Positions 39,901 to 51,300 of a stretch of DNA of 64,000 nt are shown piece by piece. Source of the stretch: Odontesthes bonariensis (Eukaryota; Chordata; Actinopteri; Atheriniformes; Atherinopsidae). Position 1 is the stretch's first letter; every line of letters starts with the position of its first letter. The stretch covers positions 25,416,697 to 25,480,696 of the forward strand of contig NC_134509.1 of NCBI RefSeq assembly GCF_027942865.1, written 5' to 3'. The notes below the pieces were generated by a model, which did not search any database, was not told the origin of the DNA, and was given only the letters and a program-made list of their open reading frames with translations. The position numbers and the translations under genes are program-made.

Positions 39901-41133
39901 ACACATATTGGGTCAAAGAGAGAGACTTATGCTTCTGAGCTGCCATGTGCATCACTGTCTCCCTCTCCATGGACTCTAGCTCCCTCCCATCTGTGTCCCA
40001 CTGGCACTAAACACCAGACCCTAATCCCAGAGGGTCTCCCAATCCAAGAGATTATCCCGCCTCCTCCCTCCCTTCAGCACAGCATTGTTTTGCATTTGGA
40101 GTTGGTCACTGTGGCCAAGTGGGATAAGTGGGATGGACCCCATAGAGTTGGGGTGGTCAGACAGCATTATCCACGTTCAGTGATGGGTCATCAGTTTTTT
40201 CTCTTCCTTTGCAACTCCTCACAATCTGTTGGTACTCTGTTATTAATGTCTGAAAAAAGTTATTTTTGTTCAAACATAAAGGCCAAACAAGTGAGCACCA
40301 ACAATTAGTGATTGGATGGGGATAATGCCCTCAGAACATAAGGCAAGCAAATCATAATCTCTTAAGTAGCATCTTGACAGTGTCTATGATGTCCCTCATG
40401 TTTTGGCAGATCTTGTTTTTGTTTGAGCTGATGTCTCTCAGTGGAAGCTCTGCATCTGTGTACAACATTTATGTTAATTCTAACATTCTCAGAGAAACCC
40501 TAACCTGTAAGTAATGAGGAAGTTACATTTAAAGTCTGCTGCTGATGACAAAGACCCCACTTTATTACTGCAGAACGACAAAGCCAGTACTGTTACTTCT
40601 GGATAAGAGTGTGAGCAGAAGCCTACTACTGTATATCAGTAGCTGCTACACTATAGATAGTGCCAGAAAAGGAGATACAACTAAAAAAAAAGAAGACTTA
40701 ATTGGGTGATGATGGCTGACACTTAATGTAAATGTATTAAAATGTCACCGTTTATCATAACTTTATGGCAGATGTCAAATTAAAGCAACCAGCTTCAAAA
40801 CACAGGCTCATCCAAATAGGCAACTAGACTTGAAGTGTGGAAAGTGAGCTATAGCCTGCATGACACAAACTGGCATGAAGTGACTTACATTTGAGCCATT
40901 ATTTCATTCAAAAAGACTCCATCCACCAGCTCTGAGAAATCCAAGCGCATTCCCCCATCATTTGGTACAAATGTCTTTACCTAAAAAAAAAAAAGAAGAA
41001 CATAGAGGATTTGAGGTCATTGGATTCTGTGAGGAAAGAGCCAAAAATACTTCCACATTAGGCTACTTACCCAAGTGACAAGGGGGCTAAGCATGAACTG
41101 ATCCAGGCAGGGCAAGAAAACTCCACTTTCCAT
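18989..41133 (-). CDS. CCDC88-family protein (girdin/Daple-like), HOOK domain plus long coiled coil
   Basis: Twenty-nine coding exons, minus strand: 41071-41133, 40889-40980, 39426-39531, 36893-36962, 36288-36346, 36091-36174, 35822-35962, 35460-35638, 34206-34287, 33447-33605, 33120-33266, 32289-32433, 28420-29073, 28124-28329, 27791-27985, 27020-27147, 26782-26923, 26528-26701, 25176-25337, 24786-25063, 24492-24635, 24202-24388, 23865-24010, 22582-22674, 22092-22261, 21192-21272, 20435-20728, 20223-20288 and 18989-19944. Total 5403 bases, 1800 residues (girdin about 1870). The N-terminus ([21 protein letters not shown]) and exons 2-6 form the HOOK domain ([19 protein letters not shown]). 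Coiled coil runs from about residue 210 to 1278, with [20 protein letters not shown]-type and [20 protein letters not shown] landmarks. The Ser/Pro-rich tail holds [21 protein letters not shown] and [20 protein letters not shown]88 proteins link membranes, actin, dynein and G-protein signalling. I see no GBA motif and no GCV PDZ ligand. The paralog (A, B or C) is undecided. Confidence 0.9.
21315..21370. repeat. GGGA/GGAGG purine-rich tract
   Basis: An almost pure G/A run of simple repeats in the ccdc88 intron just upstream (transcriptionally) of exon 21192-21272. Confidence 0.75.
21850..22091 (-). other. Possible alternative terminal extension of ccdc88 exon 25
   Basis: If the donor at 22091 is not used, the frame of exon 22092-22261 stays open for 80 more codons and stops at 21850-21852. 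The stretch is Ser/Glu-rich, looks coding in composition (for example [20 protein letters not shown] and [16 protein letters not shown]), and its TAA stop lies inside a minus-strand AATAAA (21854-21849). This could encode a 1415-residue isoform that lacks the last four exons. The spliced form also fits the family well, so this is a hypothesis. Confidence 0.35.
27200..27475. repeat. Copy of an abundant teleost interspersed repeat
   Basis: The segment containing TGATGGATAGCCATAATATT, CAGCATGTTAGCATTGTCAT and TTAGCACTTAGCTCAAAGCC matches, by memory, a non-coding repeat seen in very many teleost introns. It lies in a ccdc88 intron (27148-27790). The class is uncertain. Confidence 0.5.
29596..31685 (+). 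mobile_element. 5'-truncated LINE, probably L2/CR1 group, antisense in ccdc88 intron 12
   Basis: An intact 395-codon frame (30077-31264) encodes most of a non-LTR reverse transcriptase and its C-terminal region. Visible are [35 protein letters not shown], the catalytic FADDTTIVG, and a C-terminal [12 protein letters not shown] typical of fish L2-like elements. Upstream, RT N-terminal pieces ([19 protein letters not shown] at about 29618; [14 protein letters not shown] at about 29931) are split by a stop near 29847 and a frameshift at a G-run (29970-29980). The endonuclease part is absent. The 3' end carries AATAAA and tandem ACTTG units (31665-31685), a simple-repeat tail as in CR1/L2 elements. 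Inserted opposite to ccdc88 transcription, so it should be spliced out. Confidence 0.88.
32508..32737. mobile_element. PIF/Harbinger-like MITE with TAA target duplication
   Basis: A 230-base element with terminal inverted repeats (GGCCCAATCGTAATTC against GACCCAATCTCAATTC, 13 of 16) is flanked on both sides by TAA (32505-32507 and 32738-32740). A 3-base TWA duplication and such ends fit the Harbinger/ISL2EU group. No coding capacity. It lies in the ccdc88 intron between exons 32289-32433 and 33120-33266. Confidence 0.65.
33700..34190. repeat. Possible unclassified interspersed repeat
   Basis: A ccdc88 intronic stretch beginning near TTTAAAGCTGCACTAATAAA and containing GTTGGAGCACTAGGTGGCTA has the look of a dispersed teleost element. 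I cannot see terminal repeats or a duplication, so the borders are approximate. Confidence 0.25.
36963..39425 (-). other. ccdc88 intron 3, repeat-bearing
   Basis: This 2.4 kb intron holds no coding resemblance. About 37645-37835 (GTGGTCCCCCAGAAGATTAA, then GAAACACCTGACATTTTTTG and GATGACTTTGGTGGTCTACT) resembles another part of the same abundant teleost repeat family as 27200-27475. The rest is unique AT-rich sequence. Confidence 0.4.
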
Positions 41134-41449
41134 CTTTCCGAGGTTGCACTCGATCTCAACAGAGAATCCAAGTTGTTTCGATAAAAAAAAATGACTGGAA
41201 GCTACGTTTTGCAGAAGTGATCCAGTCTTGCATAAGTCCACCGTTCAGGTCGTCTTTTCCATCTCATTTATACAAGTTGAGAATTTCTTCCTGACATTGC
41301 AGATTGTCGGCGTTGTCACTGACAAACTCGTGAGATGTGACAGTTAAAGCGTCGCCAAAGTCGGGTATTCAGACATATCCGCATTTTGTCCCGCTGCACC
41401 ACACGCACACACACGCACAGACACTCATCCTCCCTGGTCCTTTGCTGCA

Positions 41450-41511
41450 AAGGCATCTGCCGTCAGTGCTCCCAAACCCCTCCTCCTCCTCCTCCTCTTC
41501 CTCCTCCTAGC
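41450..41511. repeat. CTC/CCT trinucleotide-rich tract near the ccdc88 5' end
   Basis: A CTCCTCCTC run (core about 41480-41509) lies about 350 bases upstream of the ccdc88 start codon, next to CpG-containing sequence (41330-41420) that probably marks the promoter. Confidence 0.6.
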
Positions 41512-41710
41512 CTCCCTGCTCGTCACACGCAGAGTTTTGTCTAATGTAATATTGATTTTTAAACTAGTGAATAAAACGAGTCATAAAAAATAGGCCTATA
41601 AGCGTGCATTTTTTTTTAGAAAATAAAAACAAGTCCCACCCAAATGAGATCAAATGCTTCGTTATTGCAGGAGACATGCTAATACAGTGATCTGAAAAAT
41701 ATCTGCTTTA

Positions 41711-41744
41711 ATCTGTTACCATAGTGACGGTCATGGTAACAGAT
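41711..41744. promoter_or_regulatory. RFX X-box-like palindrome upstream of ccdc88
   Basis: Perfect 12-base inverted arms ATCTGTTACCAT (41711-41722) and ATGGTAACAGAT (41733-41744) surround AGTGACGGTC. Each arm holds a consensus RFX half-site (GTTACC or GGTAAC), and the middle supplies near-consensus partner halves. It is about 580 bases upstream of the ccdc88 start codon. RFX binding is inference from motif knowledge. Confidence 0.4.
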
Positions 41745-42507
41745 AATGGAAGAATATGACAACGTTTTTTTTTTCGGTACAAAAAGTCATGTTTGTTATA
41801 ATTATTTACTTGAAGTATTTATAATATAAACGATGTTTATTTTCAATGATTTACACTCATGTTACGTTTCCTTTTTGAGGAGCCTGGATTGTTCCATAAA
41901 TGTGTTGTTACTGTTTACATCCATGTCAAACCCCTGGAACTAAACTTTGGCTGCATGAAGATATCGAAATGATACAATAGCACCACCTTGTGGGAAAAGA
42001 TTGATATACATCTATTAAAGATGTAATTGACAAAAACTGTCTATTATGGTCACTTAGGCTACTATTAATCATAGAATGTAACTATTAAGTTTGCTAAACT
42101 ATTGTGCATGAGTCTTGAACTCCAATTAAATTCTTTAAATCTTGCTTCCAAGCAGCCAGATTTGTAATCCTTCAAGTGGTGTGGAGCAATAGGTCCCTGG
42201 GCTTTCTGACGGTCTTTCAAAGTTTTGGACATTGGCTGCTTTTTCATTGTCAGTTCAGTCTTAATACCCATTTGAAAATTTGTTCCTATTTCTTTAGTTG
42301 CAACAATAAAAGGGACAAATGTAAGACATAAAATTGTATTTTTGGACCAGCACAGTGATTCCCAAAGAGCTATATTAACTATTTTAGCAAGCTTGGCATG
42401 TCTTGGCATGGTGTGCAGTATCCTTAACTCCCACAATTCCCTCACATGGAAAAGCAACAGGAAAACCGTTTAGTTGCAAACTTTCATTTCAGTGACTCAA
42501 AGAAGCT

Positions 42508-42590
42508 TTCAATTCAATTTTCAATTCAGTTTTATTTATATAGCGCCAAATTACAACAAATGTCATCTCAAGGCACTTAAATAGAATAGT
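42508..42590. repeat. Fragment of the common teleost 'TTTATTTATATAGCGCCAAA' repeat
   Basis: TTCAATTCAATTTTCAATTC is followed by TTTATTTATATAGCGCCAAA and TCATCTCAAGGCACTT. This string recurs widely in teleost genomes (recalled, not searched). Only a short piece is present. Confidence 0.55.
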
Positions 42591-42829
42591 CCAATTCATT
42601 GTAATCATAATTATTTTACAGCTTTGCAGGCTGGTGTGGAGGGCTGGCTCTGTGCAGGGGACTGCTCTGGTACCCCTGGAGCTGATTTTGTGAAAACAGC
42701 ACAAGTAGGTGAAAATAATGCACAACACTACCTTACTTCTATATAACAGTGTTGAAACAACAGATTATGTTCAGTAAGAGGCTTCTTAAACTCATAGAAT
42801 GATACAGGCGTTCGATGAAGGAGATCTTT

Positions 42830-43260
42830 CCTGCCTGCAATGACTACACACAACAGGTCTCATGGAGGGATGAATCCTCCCCTCAACATTATTGAAGCAG
42901 TGTGGGATCATCTTGACAGAGAACGGAACAAAAGGCAGCCGCCATCCAAAGAAGAGCTTTGGAGTGTCCTTCAAGAAGCCTGGAGAACTATTCCTGAAGA
43001 CTCCTTAAAGAAATGACAGACTGCTTGTCTAAGAGGGTTCAGCCTGTGTTGGAGAATAAAGGAGCTCAGACCAAATATTAACTCTCAAGCTTGTTAACAT
43101 TGTCCAAACTGTAAAAAAAACCAACTATTTTTTACCTTAAATACCCAATTTCTGTTTATGTTTGCACATGTTTCAATAAATCCCCAGGCTTATTTTTCAT
43201 TTTCATCACAGCATATGAAGAAATTAGGGATGGCTCAAGACTTTTTGCACATTATTTATC
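42830..43260 (+). mobile_element. Tc1/mariner transposase C-terminal relic
   Basis: Plus-strand translation from about 42866 gives NIIEAVWDHLDRERNKRQPP, then SKEELWSVLQEAWRTIPEDS, the C-terminal part of a Tc1-type transposase including the region of the last catalytic acidic residue. It breaks at a stop near 43015. The trailing sequence ends with AGGGATGGCTCAAGACTTTT near 43225, which resembles a Tc1 terminal repeat. The 5' part of the element is missing. Not functional. Confidence 0.72.
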
Positions 43261-43489
43261 ATTACTATTTATTATCAGCAAATTAATTAAAATATTTAAT
43301 TAAATACGTGAATTCAGGTTTATAAGCACAAGACTATAAAACATTCACCTCTTGCTATTCAGAAGAATGTATCCAACACAGAGAAATTGCATTTTAAGAA
43401 GGTTACTGTAAACTAAAAGGCAGTTACTTTGAAAGACGGCAGCTTAATTTGATTGGTTACACCTCTTGTGTCACGGCAGTCTGTATAAC

Positions 43490-43945
43490 TGGACACACTA
43501 GTTCAGACAAACCAAAAGGCTCAGAGGTGGTGGTGATAAACCGGTTTATTGCCAAGACACGGGTAACAGGTGGGAACAGAGGCGCAGGACAATGGAGATG
43601 GACCAGTAACCAGTAGGTGGGGAATCCAGAGGAAAACAGGGACAGATCTGCTGTGAGGGAGGCTGGCGGCTTGGTGGAGTAGAAGAAGGATTTCAAGGAG
43701 ACCACGGCAGAGCAGGTGAGTAGCTGGGGCCAGGAGCTGAAGACAGGGAAATAACAATCACTGCAGAAAAGACCAGAGTCAAAGCACAATACCACTGAAG
43801 GTAAGCAGACGATCTGGAGGACTGAACAAGGACTTTATGGGTGAAGAGAGTAGGTGTAGACGAGGCTCCATTGATTGCAGGTGTGTAGGTAATTGGTTCC
43901 AGCTCCAGATCAACCTCCAGTCAGGACACACAGGAAATCCTGACA
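43490..43945. repeat. Unclassified interspersed repeat candidate
   Basis: A GC-richer block within AT-rich spacer contains GGTTTATTGCCAAGACACGG, GACTGAACAAGGACTTTATG and GTAATTGGTTCCAGCTCCAG, ending near CAGGAAATCCTGACAT. The texture is that of an interspersed element rather than a gene. Open frames on either strand show no known domain. Confidence 0.4.
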
Positions 43946-45354
43946 TCTTGTTGACTTTAAATTGTAATCAATTCAATGTGATCATAGCCGAAAGGGATCT
44001 TCAGATGGAAAATAGTCCTGATTCAGTGTTTAAATGGGCCCCTTATTATCATGAAAGACTTGGAAAAGAATAAACTTGTACTTTAATTTGTTGATTTAAA
44101 AACCTACTGCTTCTGTCGTCATGATCCACAGTTTGCCAGCTCGATTGATCTGGTACTTGATCAGTTTGCTTTGAGGTTTTTCTGCCTCTGAGAGGCCAAA
44201 GATGTAATAGGTTTACAGTTTACAATATCTCAGCACAGAAATGAAAAGTTAAACATTTAGATAATCTGAAATCACGTTTTGAATCATCTTTAGAGTCGAG
44301 TAAGACATTAATTTCTTGATATATTGCATATACTTTGTTTTGCTTGAAGTGAGATTTTGCAATAAATAAAAGTGGAATTGTTGTAAACAAGACAGCACAC
44401 GTGGACCACAATAAAAAAAAGTCTGCTCTTTGATTACATCATAACTTTAAAGCCCTTTATTTAAATCCAACAGTGCAAACAGATTAACAACCATTGTCTG
44501 ATTCAATCTAAATTTCTCTCATCTTCATCCCCTTTGGAAGCACTTTAAAAGAGCCCTTCTGAACAAAACAACTTGCACCATATTAGAGACAAAAAAGAAA
44601 CAAGCAAACAAATTCATTATTCAGTCCTGATTACATTCTGCAAAACATGGAGCAACGATGGAGCAAACATAGTCATGAGAGCCTGACTATCAGTCATGCA
44701 AAGAAGCACTTGACATTGTTTTGTTGGGATTTCTGGGTACAAGTTGGTCACCTGACACATCCCAGCAGGTGGAAATGAACACAGCACCAATCAGAAGGAG
44801 GTATGTTTTATAAATACAGATTAGAAATTATACTGAGATAATAAACACTTGTCAAAAAATGCAGAAGCCTGTGCATGTCCCAGAAGTTGACTCAATTATA
44901 ATTGCAGGTTATATAGTGTAGCATTAAAATCCCCAAATCTTATGTGTAAGTGTATGGAGTATAAATTAAGACTATAAACACAAGTAGCAGATAATCATTT
45001 GAAACTAAACTGCTGTGGTGAGTTTGAGGGGGCAAATACACGATTCACATACATCGTAGACGGTTTCTGTTTCTATATTGCGTGTACATAGTTTATTACT
45101 GAATATTGCTTTCAGTATTCATGCAGCAGTGCATGCTCATAACAGCTGATAATTGATTATTGAGTACTTAGGTGGTATTACTGTAACGTGCAGCTGAGTT
45201 CAAGCAAAACTTTGAAACATTGAACAAAACATTTTAAATTGTAAGCAGAAAATTAAATGTGGGTCTAATAGATAGAAAATAGTCTACTATTTGTGTTTGT
45301 AAAATCTAGTATTCAGGCATATGAGGCTTAACAATTTAGTGCCACGTCTTGTGC
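43946..45354. other. Spacer and probable pld5 3' UTR, nothing else seen
   Basis: AT-rich sequence with no coding resemblance or structured repeat. The right part should contain the pld5 3' UTR (minus strand). TTTATT near 44456 is a possible minus-strand polyadenylation signal. Confidence 0.4.
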
Positions 45355-48300
45355 TTATAAAGGGTTGTTCCACTCATTTTTCTCCTTGGTTTCCCTTTGA
45401 TTTTTTGGCCATTGCAAGTGTCTGTATTTTCCCTGATCTTTGCTTCCTTGCAGGCTCTTGGCATAACGTGATCTCCAGTCTCTTTCAAATGCAGCTTTTA
45501 TGTGCTGTAGGACAGTCACTCCTCTGTCTTTAGGATTGTCTTTTATCTTGATCACCAGCCCAACTCCTGCATTAACGGCAAAGTCACTCCCGACCCAGTC
45601 GTGGTTGCCTGTGGATAAAAGGACAACAGACTTTAAATATCATTCCCTACCTCTCTAGAAAATAGCTTTGAGATATGTTGCTGTATCCTTTTTTCCCCCA
45701 GACGTGTATGAATATTTCTATACAAGTTGGTGCTTTGTGTCTGTGTGTCTGAGTAAAAAATGAATGAGAAGAAAATATTTACTAGCTTTTTGGGTGATAA
45801 CAAGATGAAAAGATCAATACCTCTCAGGACCATCCCATAAACAGCTGATATTTTGATTATTTATAGATCCGTGATTTAATATTTTTGGTCGACTCAAAGG
45901 AACTGTGTGTAACAATTACCGACATCTTGCATTCAAGTTGGAGATGAAAGCCTTTTCAATTTCCATCCATCCACTATCTAGCAGCAAACTGCATCTATAG
46001 TGGGACACGAAAAGCAAGTAACTCTAGCATCACTCTAAGGACCTTTGTTATTCATCTTGTATTTCCATCTAGGAAAAGCCACAAAGTTATTGGTCTTCTC
46101 TGCCTTTGACTGTCCCAAACTCATTTAATTTCTTTGTGTTTTCTCTTCTTTCATGAGGTTGATCCATGCACTCTTTGCATTAAGTAGTAAATATGGTTCT
46201 TGTCTTACCAAAAGCGTGCCCTCACTTTCACAAACTGAATTACCATCTTTCTCCTTCTTCATCCCCCTGTGAACACTATTCTTCTTCTATATGACTTTTA
46301 TGGCAGTAATATGGCCGTTCTGCTGCATACAAGGAGTCGCTTTGCAGACAGATAAATAGGTTCATTCTAAGGTGATAAAAGCAAATAGAACAATGGAACA
46401 AACCAGTTAGATGCAAACTGAAATGTAACTTTTGATAAGGATCACTTTCTCTACTCATTAACCTCTTTTATTGTTACACACTGTACCTTTAATTGTGTTA
46501 AAGTCATCATGTACATGCTTCCATATCTTGAAGCCCCACTCCTTTAATCCCCACTCTGCTCTGACGGTCAGCTGATTACACAGACATGTTAAAGTCCAAT
46601 GCAGACTCACATTTTTGGTTTGATGTGTGCCAAACAAGCCACTAGGCAGAAGTTATACAAAAGTGTTCCATGGTGATGTTGTCAAGTAAAGGACCAAAAG
46701 TTTCATTACTAAAGAGGTGTTTTAAATAGTTTAGAAGCAGTATTTTCTGTGGATCCCAACAACTTCTGGAAATGTGGACTTCAGGTTTTGTAACACTGTA
46801 GACATTTTCAAATAAAAGAGTTACATAAGACAATGAAAGTAAAGGAAAATCCAAAAAGGACAATATTTTATCCTTAAACACAAATGTACAACCAAGAGAT
46901 GCTAGTTTGACATGGCTTGCCTGGCTGTGTGTAAAGGTAAAAAAAAACATGTCTAAAGTTCAGTGCTTAACATGTTATATCCGCTTTAATGTCTTTAGAA
47001 AAAACTCTAATAACTATCTTGGCTGATTGTCTGCAAGCTTCCTTTAAAAAGACTTAAAAGATTCACAGTCTTAACAAAGAAAAGCCAAAAAAAACTGTCA
47101 TTGTTTTTTTTGGACTTTCAGCTTTTGTACAGTAACATGAATAAATAAACAAAGAAACTACACAAGTGGTTTTGGCACTTGAGAGATGTCATTTCTATTT
47201 TTTCATTTATCTCTTGTTACAAATACAAGATAATCTAAGATAAAAAAATAAGCTAAGGTGGGTGCCTGCTAACTCCAACTTCAAAATTCAACCAACAAAT
47301 ACGAGAATGGTGCCAATCTGTGAGTAATTACCTCTTAAAATGCTGTAGCATTTGAAAATGAACTATATAGGCCCAATGTTTTCCCAATAAAAGTCACAAT
47401 AACATCAACATCATTTTTTTTTTTCAAATATGTACTTCAAATGAATCCACAAAAAAGAAAACAAATAAATGATCAAATAAATAAATAAATAAATGAATGA
47501 ATGACTGAAAAGAGAAACCACTTTGCCTACCGAGGTAGACAGCATTGTCAGTCACCATGTACTTGTTGTGGTTGAGCCCAAGTTGAAAGTCATCCTTCTG
47601 CTCCTTTTGGCTGAAAAACCTCTGTAAAAAAGTAAATATATGACATCTGTTAAATTCAGTACCTGAAGCTTGAATGATGGGATTATCCAGTGTGGAGACA
47701 TCACAGATTTGGATGTTATACATACCACCTCGAGTGAACAGTTGTGAAGCTGCATGCACAGAGACTTGAGGGAGGTCACAAAGTTAAAAGTGAGAGGATG
47801 AGTTTTCCTCCAGAAGCTTATGAGCAGGCGAACTCTGACTCCTCTCAGTACCACTGCTTCTCTGATCACCTCATCAATAGATGACCAATACCTACAGATT
47901 CACCCATTGCAAAAAGATAAATTCATAGTCTAAAGGCAATTATGCAAATACAGATCCTCAATTTCAAGTCACTGTAGTCAGGTGATATTCCATTTTTACT
48001 TTCCCAGACCTGTTTAGCAGTTTAGATTTAATTTAAGTGCCACAGGCATACATAACATAAGCTAGCCCATTAAATACTGTCACAAAAAAAAAACTGATTT
48101 TAAATGTCAAAGCTCTTATGCACACACCTTGTAACAGCAGTTCCTCTGAAACTCCTCCTCACCAGAGGGAGGTAGTCGGTCACAGATATGAAGATAAAAG
48201 TCTTTGCACTCTGGATGACTTGATAGATGGCATCTACATCTCTGGTGCGATCTTTGGAACAGAAGAGTTCAGGAGAGGTCTATAGAAAGAAAACACGTTT

Positions 48301-51300
48301 CAAACTAAAATTCTCCAATGGTCAGAAAAATCAAAGAATCTCCAGTTTAGATGATATTATCACTCAAGAGGCTTTCGTTATTCAGTTGTTTTAATTCATA
48401 CTGGTGCTGTTTAATTGTCCAAAAGATTTACTCTGACATTGAAACAGTGTAAAGGGGAAGAAAAAAGCAAAGCCAATATCCACAGCTATGTATCATTACT
48501 AGAGGAAGTGAGGTATAAGCTCAGTTTGGAGCTGCCAGCAGCCTCTGACAGCATGGCTCCATTAGTTCTTATAGGATGATAAATGTCCTAAACACAACTG
48601 TTAAGTGTCCTGTCGCTTGGAGGGTAACAAGATTCATTACTGTCAAATTAGTCTGAGGTGCTGGCATAGTCAAACTCAAGATGCTCCTCAGCATGATATT
48701 GACATGATTAATCATTTGCTGTGTGTGTCTTATTAGTTTGTAATGAAACTTTGATAAAGAGTTTCACTATAAATGCCTGAGACAGGATATTGTTGTCTAC
48801 AGAGTAATCTAAACTTGCCAAATGTATATTACAGACACCTGAATGCTGGTTTGTTTTTGACATTTTGTATATTTTGTAAATTTGTTTCTGCTAAGATTCC
48901 CATTAACTGACAAGCTTAGTGGTTGTTGCAATTTCTCCCAACTCCTCAAATACTGACAGTTGGTCAGAAGCCAGCTCTGTCTGTTTTGAAAACAGAATGG
49001 GCAACTAGAGCATCACTTTTACCAAGCTGGTAAAAGAAAGGTTGTAGGACACGTCTCCATTGCAATGTGGATTATCCTGTTGGTGTTTACCATTGGTGCA
49101 GGCAGTGCATCACTGACCAGTGCAGAAGAATTACTGGCAACATGCAAACACTCAATTTATTTTCATAAATCCTGTGTGTTCCTCACAGACACATAAGCAG
49201 TGGCAGGGGTAGCATTGAGCTGCAGTTCCAGGGCATCGTGCTTCCCGTAGAGGGCTGTAACTCTCTTTGACCAGATGGAGGGGATGTAGTCCCTTTCATG
49301 GAGCTGCCAGTAAAATGAAAAGACTCTATGGAGGTCCAGGGCAAGACAGCTGCAGTTATACACCACCACACCGAGTTCTTTTCTCTGTGGGGTGTTAGAT
49401 ACAAAGAAACACACAGAAAGGCATGATGCAGCACAAAAGTTGCATTCTTGACAGAAAATTGTCATGTTCCCTGAGGAGTCATCTACCAAGTACATATGGT
49501 AATCAAATCACACACACACACGCACACACACATATGTGTGTGAATATTGTATGTATATACACATGTATATACATACATATATGTGGGAATCGAAAACCAG
49601 TTCTTGTTGAGAACCGGTTCCCAGTGTTTCAATTCCTTTCGATAATGCCAATTTGGCAAACGATTCCCTTATTGATTCCATTGGGCGCGAATGACATCAC
49701 CACGCACATTGCATAGCTTACGCAAGCGACGCAACGTGCTTGGCTAGTCCAGTGCAGCCAGCAGTCAACAGTAAACATGGCGTCCAAGCGGTACAAACGC
49801 ACAAAAGTTTGGTTACGCTTAACTAAAAAAGACGACAACAGGGCATCTTGCAAGACTTGCAAAGTGGATATTTCATCAAAGGGAGGAAATACTACCAACA
49901 TGCAGAAACATTTGCGCACACAGCATGCAATAACTATTAATGAATGTCGCGTTTTCGATTCGCTCCGGACTAACGTTAGTGAATCTCAACCCAGCAGCAG
50001 CAGCAACGTTAGCATGTCCTCAGCTAATACTGCAGGTAAGTAACTAACTAACAAACACTGCCTATCATGCTAGCGCCATTTGCCTTATTGTAAAACCTGC
50101 TGTTAGTAACGGTTAACGTTAAATGAATGCCTTCTCACGCATTACATTTAGATGACCATCACGAGAGACAGAGTCTGACTGGCTCAGAGTCAGAGGCTGG
50201 CAGTACTACCTCCAGTTCACGTCTACCTCTAGCATCTCCTTTCACCAAAGCAGGGAAGAGTAAAATGATCCAGGCCAGGATAGACAAATGTCACAGAGCA
50301 GTGACTAAGTTTGTGGTAAAAGGCTTGCACCCATTTTCCACAGTAGATGCCCCTGAAAACCGGTAGGTGAATGTGTTCAATTGTATGCTAAGTCAGGGAA
50401 TGTCAAAGTTGCACGTTTTTCTCCAAGTTAACCGGATGTTTCACTCAGTCATTCATTCCCATTATTTATTTTCTAGGGAGATGAAAAAGATTTTCAACCC
50501 TAAGTACAAAGCCATTTGTTTTTTAAGGTCATGACTCATGTTACTTCTAAACTAAAAAAAGTTGACTCTAATTGACCTGTTTGTTGTCCTTTTTTTCCAA
50601 ATGAGAACCGATAAGGGAACCGATAAAGAACCGGATCGTTAAGCAGAATCGAAAATGGAATTGGAATCGTAAAAATCGTATCAATTCCCATCCCTATATA
50701 TATGTATATAATACAGATGTATAATATTTGATATGTTGCTCAAAATAAAGTTGCTGTACAAATGCACATCAGTTACTTAAAAGTACTACAGGTACATTTG
50801 AATAAAGGTAACTCAAACTTGCTCATAAGTGCCATAGTTGAGTAAATGTCTCTGATTAACTAGTCCTTTAAATGCTTTCCTCCAGGCAGAACAGATATGC
50901 TTATCTAATAGTACAGAAACGTATCCTATAGTCATGATATAATATCATTTGTTGCTGTTCTAGTTTTGGCAAAAACAGTGGACCAACTGGCTGACAAACA
51001 GCTAAACACTACCATCAACAAGAAACAGCAGTTATAAAAATATTCTCACATGGTCATTATCTACACAGCAGAACTTTGTTTTGTGTTTATTCTATTTTAG
51101 TGTTTGCCCCCAGAATGAACAGCTGCTGTGTTGCCATGGAGGCGGAATTTCTGCCTTAAACTCTTTTTGTCCCTCTTCTCTCTTGTCTATTTGCTATTTG
51201 CTCCGTGCAGTATGCATATGCATTGGCAAACTCACACATTCATGTGTGTCCCTGTTTCCCTCTGGCTGCTTAGTTAATTTCACTCAACTGTAGTTCTACC

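Noticed and set aside
43457-43795. Minus-strand frames in the 43.5 kb block
   Set aside because: Coincide with a repeat-like GC-richer segment and show no domain.
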